The translations under genes were made by a program, and so were the position numbers. This document shows, piece by piece, positions 35,853 through 46,746 of a DNA stretch of 64,000 nucleotides (within the stretch, counting starts at the first letter, position 1; each line of letters starts with the position of its first letter). The notes under the pieces were generated by a model. That model made no database searches. It was not told where the DNA came from and was given only the letters and a program-made list of their open reading frames with translations. Origin of the DNA: Amaurobius ferox (Eukaryota; Arthropoda; Arachnida; Araneae; Amaurobiidae); NCBI GenBank assembly GCA_951213105.1, contig OX578142.1, positions 115,131,065 through 115,195,064 on the forward strand, written 5' to 3'.

Positions 35853-35912
35853 AGTTCTTCGTACAGAATATATGATATAAAAAAAACTTATAACTCGCCG
35901 ATTATACGATTA
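35853..35912 (+). mobile_element. Family E 5' fragment
   Basis: CAGTTCTTCGTACAGAATATA followed by ATAAAAAAAACTTATAA matches the 5' end of E1 read on the minus strand (58850 downward). Only the first 60 bp or so are recognisable. Confidence 0.5.
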
Positions 35913-36477
35913 TACACCGATATACTCCGATTATTCGCCGATTATTTCCTGCTGCATTTGCTATTAGTTGTGTAAATGGTTGCAGCCGAGCTCACCATAA
36001 ATATTTTTCTATTCTCTTTTATTCGTAATTCAATAATCATATTTTTGTCATTCTCTCATTAATTTATTTTATTATTCAATCATAATAAATGCAATTCATA
36101 TCAAAAAGAAATGAACCCAATGTCCATCTATCAATTGATTCAATTTCTGTGGTAAGAGTGACTCAGATAATGCAAAATATTCTGCAATTTCCTGTGAATA
36201 ATGTTACTCTTATTCTCCGAAAAATTCTTATCAAGGAAAGGAAATTCGCTAAATTACCTTTTGCTATATTTAATCCAAACAGCCGACAGTTTTTCGTTTA
36301 TTGTCTTCACCTCAAATCATATTGGATTTTTTGCAAGATTGCATATCGCAAATTTCGTTATCCGTTTACTTGATTAAATAAAGTTTCCCCCTTGGCATGT
36401 ACGCGTATACAATAACGTTTATGATTTTGTAAAATATTTTTCTGATGCTGCAATACTTGCTATGAGTTGATACTTTT
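35913..36477. other. AT-rich stretch with no gene
   Basis: The frame at 36089-36373 has no recognised motif. Nothing else was identified. Confidence 0.4.
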
Positions 36478-37085
36478 CAATTTTATGTAATGTTTTTGAT
36501 AAATGTATTTAAAATGTATTTTGATAAATGCGCGAGAAATATTCATGCTAGCGTCCTACAGTTTCTGTCATTCATTTATAATAAAAAGTTACACAGGAAA
36601 TGGTTATTTATATGTGTGTGTACTAATTCCCCCGTGGTGAAGGGACGCCTGCGCACCACGTCCGCAAGATCCTCCAGGTTGTCCCATGGCAAAGGGGAGG
36701 AGATTTGCAGCTTCACTTTTATAGAAGCCCCCCGAAGGGTGGAAGTCTGACTTGGCTTCGACATGACAACATCCATGCCCGCTGGCGGGATTCGAACCCG
36801 CAACCCGGCAATCCAGCGATCAGACGGAAACACATACCCCTGACCGCTCGACCACCGGATCGGCTGTTATTTATATAAAACAATTTGAAGGTTTGGATAT
36901 TATAATGATTTTTTTTAATTTCATTCAAAAATTGGAAAGGGGGGGGGGTATTCCGATCTGTCGAATAATCGTACCAAATTACATTTGAAAAGCTCACACA
37001 TGCACACACAGACACATCGCCTAAAAAATGCTCGTTTCTCATCCAGGGATGCTTTTAACGTGTTCTCACGTCGATGCTTGTAACT
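36478..37085 (+). mobile_element. Family A relic interrupted by SINE III
   Basis: The left part (36478-36613) matches the TTTGATAA, GAGAAATATTCATGCTAGCGTC and AAAAGTTACACAGGAAA region of family A. The right part (36866-37085) continues with AAAATTGG, a poly-G run at 36938-36948, a CACACA tract and the GGGATGCTT..CACGTCGATG region. Both ends of the element are lost. Confidence 0.6.
36614..36865 (-). mobile_element. tRNA-derived SINE III with 11-bp target duplication
   Basis: On the minus strand the head reads GCCGATCCGGTGGTCGAGCGG (A box) and continues to GGTTGCGGGTTCGAATCCCG (B box). It resembles a class II tRNA (serine/leucine type) by its TGGTCGAGCGG box and long variable region. The body ends in an (AC)n tail at 36614-36622. 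GTTATTTATAT is present at both 36603-36613 and 36866-36876, a target-site duplication that fixes the borders. It sits inside a family A relic. Confidence 0.88.
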
Positions 37086-37250
37086 CGTTCTTATGTTCTC
37101 CGGCACCGTTTCACTAACCTACAGGTCTGATTTGTTCGAAGGGAATTATAAAAAACCTTGCTGACCTAACAAGGAATCGAACACGGAACTTCGTACTGGC
37201 CAGCAGAAGCTCTACCGTTGAGCTATTGGGACGAAGTCGTCGAATTAGGC
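37086..37250 (-). mobile_element. tRNA-derived SINE I, copy 3
   Basis: Minus strand: TCCCAATAGCTCAACGGTAG (A box), TGCTGGCCAGTACGAAG, GTTCCGTGTTCGATTCC (B box) and TTGTTAGGTCAGCAAGG. The tail CAGACCTGTAGGTTAGTG corresponds to the tail at 17765-17790. This is the best preserved of the three heads, but its acceptor and anticodon arms do not pair fully. A true tRNA gene is therefore unlikely. Confidence 0.62.
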
Positions 37251-37856
37251 TCTGCAAATTACAAAAAATAAACACATAAAATCAATCGCTAAAAACTCCT
37301 ATTTATTTGATCGCTGATCTAATTGGTTTTAAAATTCTTAAAAGAAGAAGATCACCAGAGAAAATATGGAACTCCTTCAGAAGCGGACCTGAATTGGCTG
37401 CTTCACCCCCTTCATGGTAGAACCGGCACAATATAGATGTTTGAATTATTGTTTAAGTATGCAATTGCAATATTTTAGCATGTAAAATAATTTATCAAAA
37501 TTCATTATGATATATATAAACAACATTTAATAATTTTCTACATAAATTACAGAGCAACCAAGTTAAAAAAAATAACGGTAATTTTTGCACAAGTCATCAT
37601 TTAAAATTGTTTTAAGTGTATCTAACCATTCTGTAATTAGACATAATATTCTGTTAAAAAATAACACTCCAGAAGTAGACATCAACTGTGGCTTCATGGA
37701 TTACGACCGTATAAGCTACGTACTCTAATCTTATGAGAAACTACTCGAATAGACTAAAAATTCTCATTATTTGAGTTTTAAGCCTTTATGACTAACAATA
37801 AACCTTTGAAATTTTACATATTTTGAAATTAACTTAGTTCAAGCTCATTCAATTTC
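37251..37856. other. AT-rich spacer
   Basis: No gene or matched repeat seen. Confidence 0.5.
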
Positions 37857-37870
37857 GTAATATGTATGTA

Positions 37871-38176
37871 GTTGTTATTGTTGAGACCCAGACCGTCCGA
37901 CCTACCAGAAAGGTGTAAGGTAACTGTTTGGACGGCCGGGAAGTGCCACCCAATTTAGACCGGAACCCAGTGGGGGAGGCATCCACAGGGACCGTACCCT
38001 CCTTCCCCTACCACCAACCTCTCGGAAGGACTTACGGACCCACATGTTTAACGTGATTGTACTCCGCATGAACACGGCGGCAGTTGTGGCAGCGTGCAAA
38101 TCCAGCGCGCAAACCGCCGGGCTACCGCGCCCAAAATGTGCCAACAGCACGCGGTGTTCCGCGGTGTTCCCAGGTG
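37871..38176 (-). mobile_element. tRNA-derived SINE II, copy 2, with 14-bp target duplication
   Basis: It has the same body as 20380-20662 on the opposite strand, with a (CAA)n-type tail at 37871-37882. GTAATATGTATGTA occurs at 37857-37870 and 38177-38190, giving exact borders and a length of 306 bp. The head has lost its B box and carries a short duplicated GCGGTGTTCC word at 38151-38170. The open frames here are shadows. Confidence 0.88.
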
Positions 38177-38190
38177 GTAATATGTATGTA

Positions 38191-39304
38191 TAGTTCTTTA
38201 TCAGAAATGTACTTTAATTTGCATATTTTAAAAAGGAGAAAATTATTACTATTTTTTATTACTTCTAAATTTAAAACTAAAAATCCAAATGCAGTTTTAA
38301 TCATCTTATTTTATTTTATATACAGGGTTTCTGGACAAGTCATTAATCAAACCTATAACATTGTAAGTAAAGTTCTAAGAATGTACAGTATACACATAAG
38401 ATAAAAACGAGTGATATATTTTTAAATTAAGAAGAAGAAATTTAATTATTAAATTAAGCTAGAAGCTCTGCAATCACGTTTATTCCATCAGACATAGTCA
38501 TTTTACTATAGGTAAACCTAACACTGCATACTTAAGAACCCTTCCTTCAAAGTTATTGGAGATGCTCTTGAACTTTTCCATGAACCCTGTACCCTGTATA
38601 TTCAATTGCTTCACGATAAAAAGGGCACATTAATTTTTAACTGGAAGAATTTAATTTCTTTTGTTTAAAAGGAATATATTAATTCAATCAATTTTAATAA
38701 CTCGCCAATCACTAGACGCAGTTCTTCTAGCAGCAAATCTATCAGCGTAAAGAAAGCTCTCGTAATTACGCACAAGGATAAAGGGATTTTGAAATAAGAG
38801 CAAGAGTGATAGCATTTAATTATTTATAAATCACAGAGAGAAAATCCCAACGCCCTTCTTTGTACGGCGCAAGATATCAATTTATAATTGCGGAGTAAAT
38901 TTTCTTCACCGGAAATTGCTGGCAATTGTTTGGTTATTTCGCTGAAAATATATTACAAATATTATTGACCGCTTATGCAAGTAAATTATTTACTCTGGTA
39001 TTTGTGGTGGGAACAAAACTGTTTTTTAAAAACAAGTATTTTAAAATTTCGGGATATTTGGGAGTTTTTTAAAATGCCGGTGTAGGAAAATGATAGCTTT
39101 TTATTGGGTTTTTATTTTATTGGTAGCACTGAACGGAGACACTCTGTATGCACACCTTCCCTATTTTAAAAATGTTCTCACTTCAAAATTTTTTCAATTT
39201 GGGAGAAGATCTTTTGAATACATTCATCCGAAAATCGAAAGTAATTGGTTACAAAATAATCAGTTTAAAGGTATATTTTCATTTGGAGAAAGTACATATA
39301 TGTT
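38191..39304. other. Unassigned stretch
   Basis: No recognised gene. A 79-residue frame at 39090-39329 starts with a hydrophobic stretch (FYWVFILLVAL) that could resemble a signal peptide. It runs into a (TA)n tract and has no other support. Confidence 0.4.
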
Positions 39305-40035
<731 letters not shown>

Positions 40036-40444
40036 TTGTTATATTTTTATAGTGTGTCCTTTTTGGTTTGTTTTAGCGTATTATAGTAAACATTTGGATT
40101 TTTACAAGTTATTGAAAGTGTATATGTATGTATGTAATTTTTTACGGTTTTATAAGAGTCATGAAGAAAATAGTGTAGGGAGTATCGGCTACCGGGAGCG
40201 TTTGCCATGGCGGAAAAAAGCTTTAACCGGAGTGTTGGGGGTCGCAACTCCCCCCGGCCGTTACTTCCGTCACTTATCTAGAAATTTTACGAGTACATTG
40301 CTACTTGTCCTATTTGGGAATTTATATAGGTATACACATGTAAAATTGCAGCATAGCGCTTTACAAGTAGTATTAAAAATTATTTTTTTGCTTTTAGCTT
40401 TTTAATCAATTCACTCAAAATTGTAGCATTTTTTCTAGTTTTAT

Positions 40445-40446
<2 letters not shown>
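40036..40446. other. Unassigned stretch with a GC-richer patch
   Basis: A patch at 40170-40275 (CGGCTACCGGGAGCG, CCCCCCGGCCG) stands out from its surroundings. No repeat partner or long frame was identified. Confidence 0.4.

Positions 40447-40480
<34 letters not shown>
40447..40480. repeat. (TA)n microsatellite at the 5' border of a PLE copy
   Basis: A pure TA run. The reverse transcriptase fragment starts immediately after it, as it does after the tract flanking the intact copy. Confidence 0.92.
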
Positions 40481-40483
<3 letters not shown>

Positions 40484-40940
40484 TATGAACAGTCTTTTAC
40501 TTCAATAGATTATACATTTTACAGATATGTTGATGATCCGATTTGCTTAGTATATACTGAAAATTATGTCATAGATATAGATTTCTATCCAGACAATTTG
40601 GAATTAATTCCTAATGAAGCTACTATTAGTAATAATATTATTTTTTTTGGATTTAAATCTTTTTATTGAACCTTCTAATAGAATTGTTACTAATTTATAT
40701 GATAAAAAAGACTATTTTATTTTTAACATTAATAAAATCTTACCATTTAATTCCTGTAACTCGATTCAATTATTTAGAAGTATTATACCTAATCAGCTTT
40801 TTAGAATTTATATTTTATCTAATAAAAAAATTTCATGCTATGCATATAAATAATCTAAAAATTACCAGCAATTTATATAAATATCCCTCTTATTTAGTGA
40901 ATGGTATAGTTAAAAAGTTTAGAATAGCTGGATTTTCATG
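40481..40940 (+). pseudogene. Penelope-like reverse transcriptase, C-terminal part (PLE copy 2)
   Basis: The plus-strand translation reads YRYVDDPICLVYTENYVIDI and DFYPDNLELIPNEATISNN, then after a one-base shift FLDLNLFIEPSNRIVTNLYD. LPFNSCNSIQLFRSIIPNQ follows, and after another shift FHAMHINNLKITSNLYKYP and a tail ending GFS-stop. It corresponds to residues from about 490 of the intact copy to its C-terminus, with motif C (YVDD) preserved. Everything upstream of motif C is absent, so the copy is 5'-truncated at a (TA)n tract. The two frameshifts make it non-functional. Confidence 0.9.
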
Positions 40941-41640
40941 AATTCTATTCATAGTACCTTATATTAGCCAGACATCACCATTCTCTTGTATTTATAATAC
41001 TTTTATTTTTGCATCCACTTAAACATAAGCCTTACTATTATAAGCCCCACTTTTTTGTAGCTCTTATTGCATATTATTACTTTTTCTTGCCTTTTCGCAT
41101 TACTCTTATTTATTAATTATGAATGGCAACAGTAGATCATTTCTTTTTCCTCTGCGAATGGCAAAATTGGTCTCTTCATTCTGGGTTCCAGAGTTCGACT
41201 GGTTCGGGCATATGCAGTGTTTTTTCCAGGTATTCTTGTTTCATTTATTTTTCCTTCTTTATGTATGTTGTCCAAGTAGAAATAGTTTATAGATATAATT
41301 TATTTATTTCTACAGAAACATATATATTTTGTGTTTGCTTCGACAAAATACTTGGACCCGATGAAGAGCTTTGGCGAAGTGAACAATTCCATTATTTGGG
41401 CCTAGCCCTTGTCCACGTGTATAGCATTAATGCTTGGACTTTATGTTTTTCTATTATCGATTCCATACCATTGATATTTGTTGATTATCTTTAAATTGAT
41501 GACTCGAAATTTGCATTTTTTTCCATTTGAGTGAAGATTTGCTGTTTAATACTTTATTTTGTAGGTTTGTTATAAAGTTAGGTTTTTCGAGTTGCAGCTT
41601 CTCACTTTTCTATCATTAGACTTTCAAATTATTATTATTA
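40941..41640 (+). mobile_element. 3' untranslated region of PLE copy 2
   Basis: This non-coding tail shares a stem-loop (41334-41385) with the downstream regions of the intact copy (48568-48618, minus) and of a fragment at 44337-44387 (minus). Words such as TTTTTCCATTTG and GATTTGCTGT are shared with 43900-44250 (minus). The 123-residue frame at 41123-41494 lies over this tail and is not supported as a protein. A CA tract (41644-41667) marks the 3' border. Confidence 0.7.
41334..41385 (+). other. Conserved PLE 3' stem-loop, copy 2
   Basis: GTTTGCTTCGACAAA pairs with TTTGGCGAAGTGAAC around a loop containing GGACCCGATGAAGA. Pairing survives sequence differences from the other two copies. It may serve the element's reverse transcriptase in recognising its RNA, which is inference. 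Confidence 0.65.
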
Positions 41641-41671
41641 TTATACACACACACACACACACACACATAAT

Positions 41672-41853
41672 ATTACTTTCCTTATATACATAATGTATAA
41701 GGAAACTATTGTGACGGGGTCGAAAATTCGAATTCGAGTTTTCGACGGGAGAGCACGTTTCAAGCATCCCTGATCACGAATCAAGCATTTTTGAAGTGAT
41801 GGCTGTGTGTGTGTGTGTGTGTGTCTGTTTGTGTGTGTGTTTGTGTGTTTGTG

Positions 41854-41888
<35 letters not shown>

Positions 41889-42619
41889 GTCAGTGGGTCT
41901 GTGGAGACGATAACTGACGAACGAATGGACCGATTCAAACCAAATTTGGTACAAAAATCACAATCTGTAAACACTGGAAGCCTGTTGTTTTTATACGCAA
42001 TCGAATGTTCAGAACCCCCCTAAATTTTCGAATGAAATTTTGAAAAAATCGTCAAAAAATCAAAACCGATATTAAAGTTACGCAAATAGACATTTCTTAT
42101 GTAATTTTTCATTAGAAAACGATTGACATAAATTTTAGAACGCTAACATGATCCGTTCTCGAGATATTGCACATTTTTCAAAAAAATTATCAAAAAGTCA
42201 TATAAAATAGAAAAAAAATATTTCTTATTGAGAAACATGTTCACTTTTCATATATAATATCATGCGATAAATTGGGTGACATCATTCTCGTGGATCTAGC
42301 TCGTTCCATTCATGAAAAAAGATACTTTGAGTAATACTTTTGCATTTGAACGCCAATTTATCTGCTGTAAGAACAACTTATTTCTTCTTCCATAACGCTT
42401 GGCGAGATTTTGGCGACGAAATTGGCGGAATGTCGCCAACTTGGCGACTTTTTGAAATGTTGCCAAATTAACAAAAATCTCGCCAAATAGATAAAAATGA
42501 CGCTAAATCAATGAAAATGACGACTAATTGTGGAAAATTCAATATCTAATAAGTTATATAATATATAAATGTATAATAATAGTTATATAATATATGTCGA
42601 AAATTCAATATCTAATAAG

Positions 42620-42673
<54 letters not shown>

Positions 42674-42949
42674 CTTATTTCTTCGTCCATAACGCTTGGC
42701 GAGATTTTGGCGACGAAATTGGCGGAATTTTGCCAACTTGGCGACTTTTTGAAATGTTGCCAAATTAACGAAAATCTCGCCAAATGGGTAAAAATGACGC
42801 TAAATCAATGAAAATGACGACTAATTGTCGAAAATTCAATATCTTGGAAAGGATATTAGTATCTACTAGAAGAAAAACCTATTTATTTTACTCTAAAAGT
42901 AGTAAATTAATTTCATTATATAAGGAAAGTCATGTGTTGCCCACATCAG

Positions 42950-42950
<1 letters not shown>
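41672..42950 (-). mobile_element. Family A element with internal (TA)n expansion (A4)
   Basis: Minus strand. The 5' end TCTGATGTGGGCAACACATG is at 42950 and the 3' hairpin is at 41672-41705. The CA/GT tract (41804-41890) is unusually long. A segment carrying TTGGCGAGATTTTGGCGACG is present twice (42397 and 42697). The copies are separated by a (TA)n tract at 42620-42672, so one module has been duplicated. Non-coding. Confidence 0.75.

Positions 42951-42988
<38 letters not shown>
42951..42988. repeat. (TA)n microsatellite
   Basis: Pure TA alternation directly at the 5' end of A4 and upstream of PLE copy 4. Confidence 0.95.
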
Positions 42989-42990
<2 letters not shown>

Positions 42991-43149
42991 ATTTTCTTCA
43001 ATGACTATTCCATCTTCATTTAGTACATCAAGCCAGCATTCGTTGTGCTCTTCATATTACTCTCAATCTTACAAATCATATCTCAATATCTCAATCTTAC
43101 TCAATCATATGTAAGTATTAGTATATAGGTTCCCTCCAGTCACACTTAC

Positions 43150-43516
43150 TTAATAATCAAATCTATAATTTGCATAATACTAACTTTAAAATCTTACCCA
43201 ATAGAATATCAGCCAAATATAAGCAAATCTATCTAAAAAATAGTTGTAATAACATCCCATATCTTGTTTTAGTATCCAAGTTTCACAAATCCCCTGTGAC
43301 ATCTCCAACCATTACTAGTGGGCATAATTCTCACATTACTAAAAATGGTATATTGTTATTATAAATTTTAAATGAAGTATCCTTATCAGATAATATCTCA
43401 AATAATTGTCATATTATGAGAAACAGTTTTGAATTAGTTAAGAAATTAAAACTCTTACTAATATTCATAATATTTATACTTTTGATTTCCAAGATTTTTT
43501 CAATAATATTGATATA
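43150..43516 (+). pseudogene. Penelope-like reverse transcriptase, central part (PLE copy 4)
   Basis: Translation gives NNIPYLVLVSKFHKSP and TITSGHNSHITKNG, matching IPKFHKNPIKFRTVTSGHN of the intact copy. ELVKKLK follows, and then, in another frame, FDFQDFFNNID, the motif A region. Stops and shifts are present. At 43517 the copy is cut by a CAGGGTGTCCC end, a few residues beyond motif A. It lacks motifs B and C. Confidence 0.82.
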
Positions 43517-43754
43517 CAGGGTGTCCCAAAAAGATTGAAATGCGCTTTACCTGTTGGAGATAAGTGGGCAATGTAAATTGCAAAAATGTTGAAAGTAAGG
43601 CAGGAAATAAGACTACGTTAATGAAATTATCCTCCCAATAATTTTCAAAAAGTTACACATTTTAAATTTTTTTACGAATCCCTTAGACAAATTTGGTCAA
43701 TATGGAATATATATATATATATATATTATATATTCCATATTATATATATATGGA

Positions 43755-43785
<31 letters not shown>

Positions 43786-43795
43786 ATAGCTTACT
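43517..43795 (+). mobile_element. One-ended inverted-repeat element and (TA)n block
   Basis: CAGGGTGTCCCAAAAAG at 43517 is preceded by TA and resembles the outer 14 bp of the FB elements, but the sequence inside is different. No opposite end was found before the TA-rich block at 43707-43790, which includes TATGGAATATATA and its inverse. The element is probably truncated. Confidence 0.45.
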
Positions 43796-44460
43796 AAAAT
43801 ATGAAGGATACCTTGCAAATATTATTAAATAAAGAATTTAAAGTTATTAAGTAAATGGATTGAAAATGCAAAATACATTTAATTTATTGCGCAAATGCAG
43901 CTCATAAATAAAATGATTTCAATAATAATAGAAGTTTGAAAATCCCATGAACGAAAAGTAAGAAGATGTAACACGATAAACCTAACTTTTTAAAACACCC
44001 ACAGAATAAAATATAATACAGCAAATCATCAATCAAATGGATAAAAAATACAAAACACAAGCTATCAAGTTACAGAAAATCAATCAAATTAAAAGGTATG
44101 GAAACAAAAAAAGATAAACTTAAACTAAATTCAACTATATAACTGGCTTACAAAACAAAAGTAAAAATTAACTAATCCTCAAGCAAATGGAAAAAAAATA
44201 TATAAAATAAATATCGAATCAACAAGTCAATGAAAAATATATAATACAAAGGTATGGAATCGAAATAAGTATAACAAACGAAATCAAGCACAAACGCCAT
44301 ACACGTGGAAGAGGCTCTAAGCCTAAATCATGAATTGTTAACCTCTACAAAAATCTAATCATGTCCAAGTTTTTTGTAGAAGCAAACACAAAAATGTATG
44401 TTTCTGAAGAAATAGATAGATTATATCTATAAACTATTTCTATAGTCCAAGTAGAAAACC
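43795..44460 (-). mobile_element. PLE 3' untranslated fragment (copy 3)
   Basis: On the minus strand it carries the stem-loop at 44337-44387, then a CCACGTGTATGGCG word, and two or three modules with TTTTTCCATTTG, GATTTGCTGT and AAGTTAGGTTTATCG. These match 41400-41640 on the plus strand. No reverse transcriptase sequence remains upstream, where family A sequence begins at 44461. Confidence 0.65.
44337..44387 (-). other. Conserved PLE 3' stem-loop, copy 3
   Basis: On the minus strand GTTTGCTTCTACAAAA pairs with TTTTTGTAGAGGTTAAC. The loop reads TTGGACATGATTAGA. Compared with the 41334 copy, a G-C pair is replaced by T-A, a compensatory change. Confidence 0.65.
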
Positions 44461-44606
44461 AATGAAAATGACGACTCATTGGCGAAAATGCAATATCTTG
44501 GAAAGAATATAAATATCTACTATAAAAATAATCTATTTTTTTTTTACTGTAAAAGTAGTAAATTTTTTGCATTATGTAAGGAAAGTCATGTGCTGCCCAC
44601 ATCAGA
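44461..44606 (-). mobile_element. Family A 5' fragment (A5)
   Basis: The 5' end TCTGATGTGGGCAGCACATG lies at 44606. The fragment runs about 145 bp to GACGACTCATTGGCGAAAATG and then stops at the PLE fragment. Confidence 0.72.
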
Positions 44607-44985
44607 TTTTTTTTAATGTAGATAAATTTGAGGTAACGTGATTGAAACTTTCGAAAATTTGTAAAATTTAATAGATTTTTTAATATTTGTAAAATATCTC
44701 TAAATTTCTATAATTGAGTCCAGCAGCTAACTAGATTTGTTTTACTCCGATTTAAGAAAATCCCTACTTGGCTTAGAACATCGTGGATGTTTTATGTAGC
44801 TAATGATGCGAGAACGGGAATGAAGCTTTCAAAAATTTTTGAGAAATTTCAACTTGTTTTCTGTTTTAAAATTGGCATCTAGCATATACTTTTCGAGGTA
44901 AGGTTTTAAAAATTTGTCAGTGTAAAATGCCATTGGTTACCTTTTGAAAAATCTAATTTTTGGCTTGTCACATATATTTGGCCCT
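44607..44985 (-). repeat. Dispersed repeat J, copy 1
   Basis: The minus strand contains ACGATGTTCTAAGCCAAGTAG, AGCTGCTGGACTCAATTATAG and CAATCACGTTACCTCAAATT. These recur in the same order on the plus strand at 53347-53530. At both loci repeat J lies downstream of a family A 3' end. Its right end (ACATTAAAAAAAA) adjoins an A 5' end here but not at 53 kb. Confidence 0.65.
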
Positions 44986-44988
44986 TTT

Positions 44989-46746
44989 TACTTTCCTTAT
45001 ATACAGAATGTATAAGGAAAGTATTATGACGGGGTCGGAAATTCGAATTCGAGTTTTTGACAGAAGAGCACGTTTCAAGGATGCCTGAACACGAATCTGC
45101 CGTTTTTGAGGTGATGTCTGTGTGTGTGGAGACGATATCTCGCGAACGAGTGAATGAAGCGATTCAAATAAAATTTGGTACAAAAATCACAATCAGTGAA
45201 TACTGGAAGCCTATCGTTTTAACGCGGAATCGAATGTTCAGAACCAACTTGAATTTTGAAATGTAATTTTGAGAAAATCAATAAAAAGTAAAAACATTCA
45301 ATAAAGTTACGTAAATAATTATTTTTCCTGTAATGTTTCATTAGAAAACGATTGACACAAACTTCAGCACGCTAGCTTGAACCGTTCTTGAGATATTGCA
45401 CATTTTTCAAATAAATTTATCAAAATATCACATAAAATTCATGAAAAGTATTAACTATTGTAAAATCTGTTCATTTTTCATATGCAAGAAATAAATTATC
45501 ATCATTCTCATAGATCTAGCTCGTTCCATTCACCAGAGAAGACACTTTGGGTAATAGCATTCTAATTTGCCGCCGTTAGTCCTTTATCTACTATAAGAAT
45601 AAGCTTGGCGAAAATTTGGCGACGAACTTGGCAGAATATCGCCAATTTGGCGTGTTTTTAAATGTTGCTAAATTTACGAAAATATCGCCAAATTGACAAA
45701 AATGTCAGCAAATTGATAAAAATGACGCTAAATCAATGAAAATGAAGATAATTGATGAAAATTCAATATCTTGGAAAGAATATAAGAATCTATTATAAGA
45801 GAAGATACTTTGGGCAATAGTTTTGTATTTGGGCGCCATTCGTCGTTTATCTACTTTAACCTATTTCTCCGACCATAATGCATGACTAAATTTTGGCGAC
45901 GAATTTGGCAGAATACCGTCAACTTGGCGAGTCTTTTAAATGTCGCCAAATTGATAAAAATGTCGCTAAATTGATAAAAAATGTCGCTAAATTGATAAAA
46001 AATGTCGCCATATTGATAAGAATGACGCTAAATAAATGAAAATGACAACTAGTGAAACTTCATTACTTTGGAAAGAACGTAAGAATAATCAATTTCCCCG
46101 TCTGTAACGCTTGGCGGGATTCTGGGGATGAATATTGGCGGCATATCGCCAACTTAGCGACTTTTTAAAAAATGCTTTCAATTTGGCGAAACTCTTGCTA
46201 AATTGATAAAAATATTATCAAATCGATAAAAATGATGCCAAATTGAGGAAACTGTTGCCAAATAGATACAAATATTATAAAATTGACAAAAATGTCACCA
46301 AATGTATTGCAATATCTTGCATATTTTTAATTCCGTCATATGATGAGCATGACTTTTATTATATAAGAAATGATCTTCCATATATCGCCAGCTTGTCTAT
46401 TTTTAACCCCACATTGAAGTAAATATCATCAAAATTGCAAAAATGATGCGAAGTTAATGAAAATGATGCGTAATTGATGAATTTATTATTAAAATATTTA
46501 AATATATGCACTATATCGCTTATTGAGGATGATATCAATTTTGACAAATGTTAATTTAGATTTGCGTAAAATATAAGTTAATTGGATATGAAATAGTTTT
46601 ACATATTGTCATCAGAAAAAGCGCCAAATGTACAATTAATTTAACGTTACGAACACTGTGCCGTGGATTCCTTCGTCACCTTTTCACCGTTAAAGGAGTA
46701 AATTCATTGCATTATATAAAGAAAGTCATGTGCTGCCCACATCAGA
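44989..46746 (-). mobile_element. Family A element, long copy (A6)
   Basis: Minus strand. The 5' end TCTGATGTGGGCAGCACATG is at 46746 and the 3' hairpin is at 44989-45025. Like A1 it carries several of the TTGGCGA modules, each starting near a CTTGGAAAGAAxATAAGAAT word (for example 45770 and 46068). The microsatellite is reduced to a short GTGTGTGTG. Non-coding. Confidence 0.76.

Noticed and set aside
36576..36833. Arginine-rich 85-residue frame as a gene
   Set aside because: It is the translation of SINE III, which has clear tRNA boxes and target duplications.
37165..37235. A functional tRNA gene on the minus strand
   Set aside because: Boxes A and B are good, but the acceptor and anticodon arms pair poorly, and two related copies with a shared tail show that it belongs to a SINE family.
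38323..38345. TATACAGGGTTTCTGG as the end of another TA-flanked element
   Set aside because: No opposite inverted end was found nearby and the similarity to the FB ends stops after six bases.
41123..41494. 123-residue frame that could be a small protein of the PLE
   Set aside because: It overlaps the 3' untranslated region. The aligned regions at 44.3 kb and 48.6 kb do not keep the frame, whereas they do keep the RNA stem-loop.
41796..42023. Cysteine/valine-rich frame
   Set aside because: It is a GT microsatellite read in frame, with family A sequence at the end.
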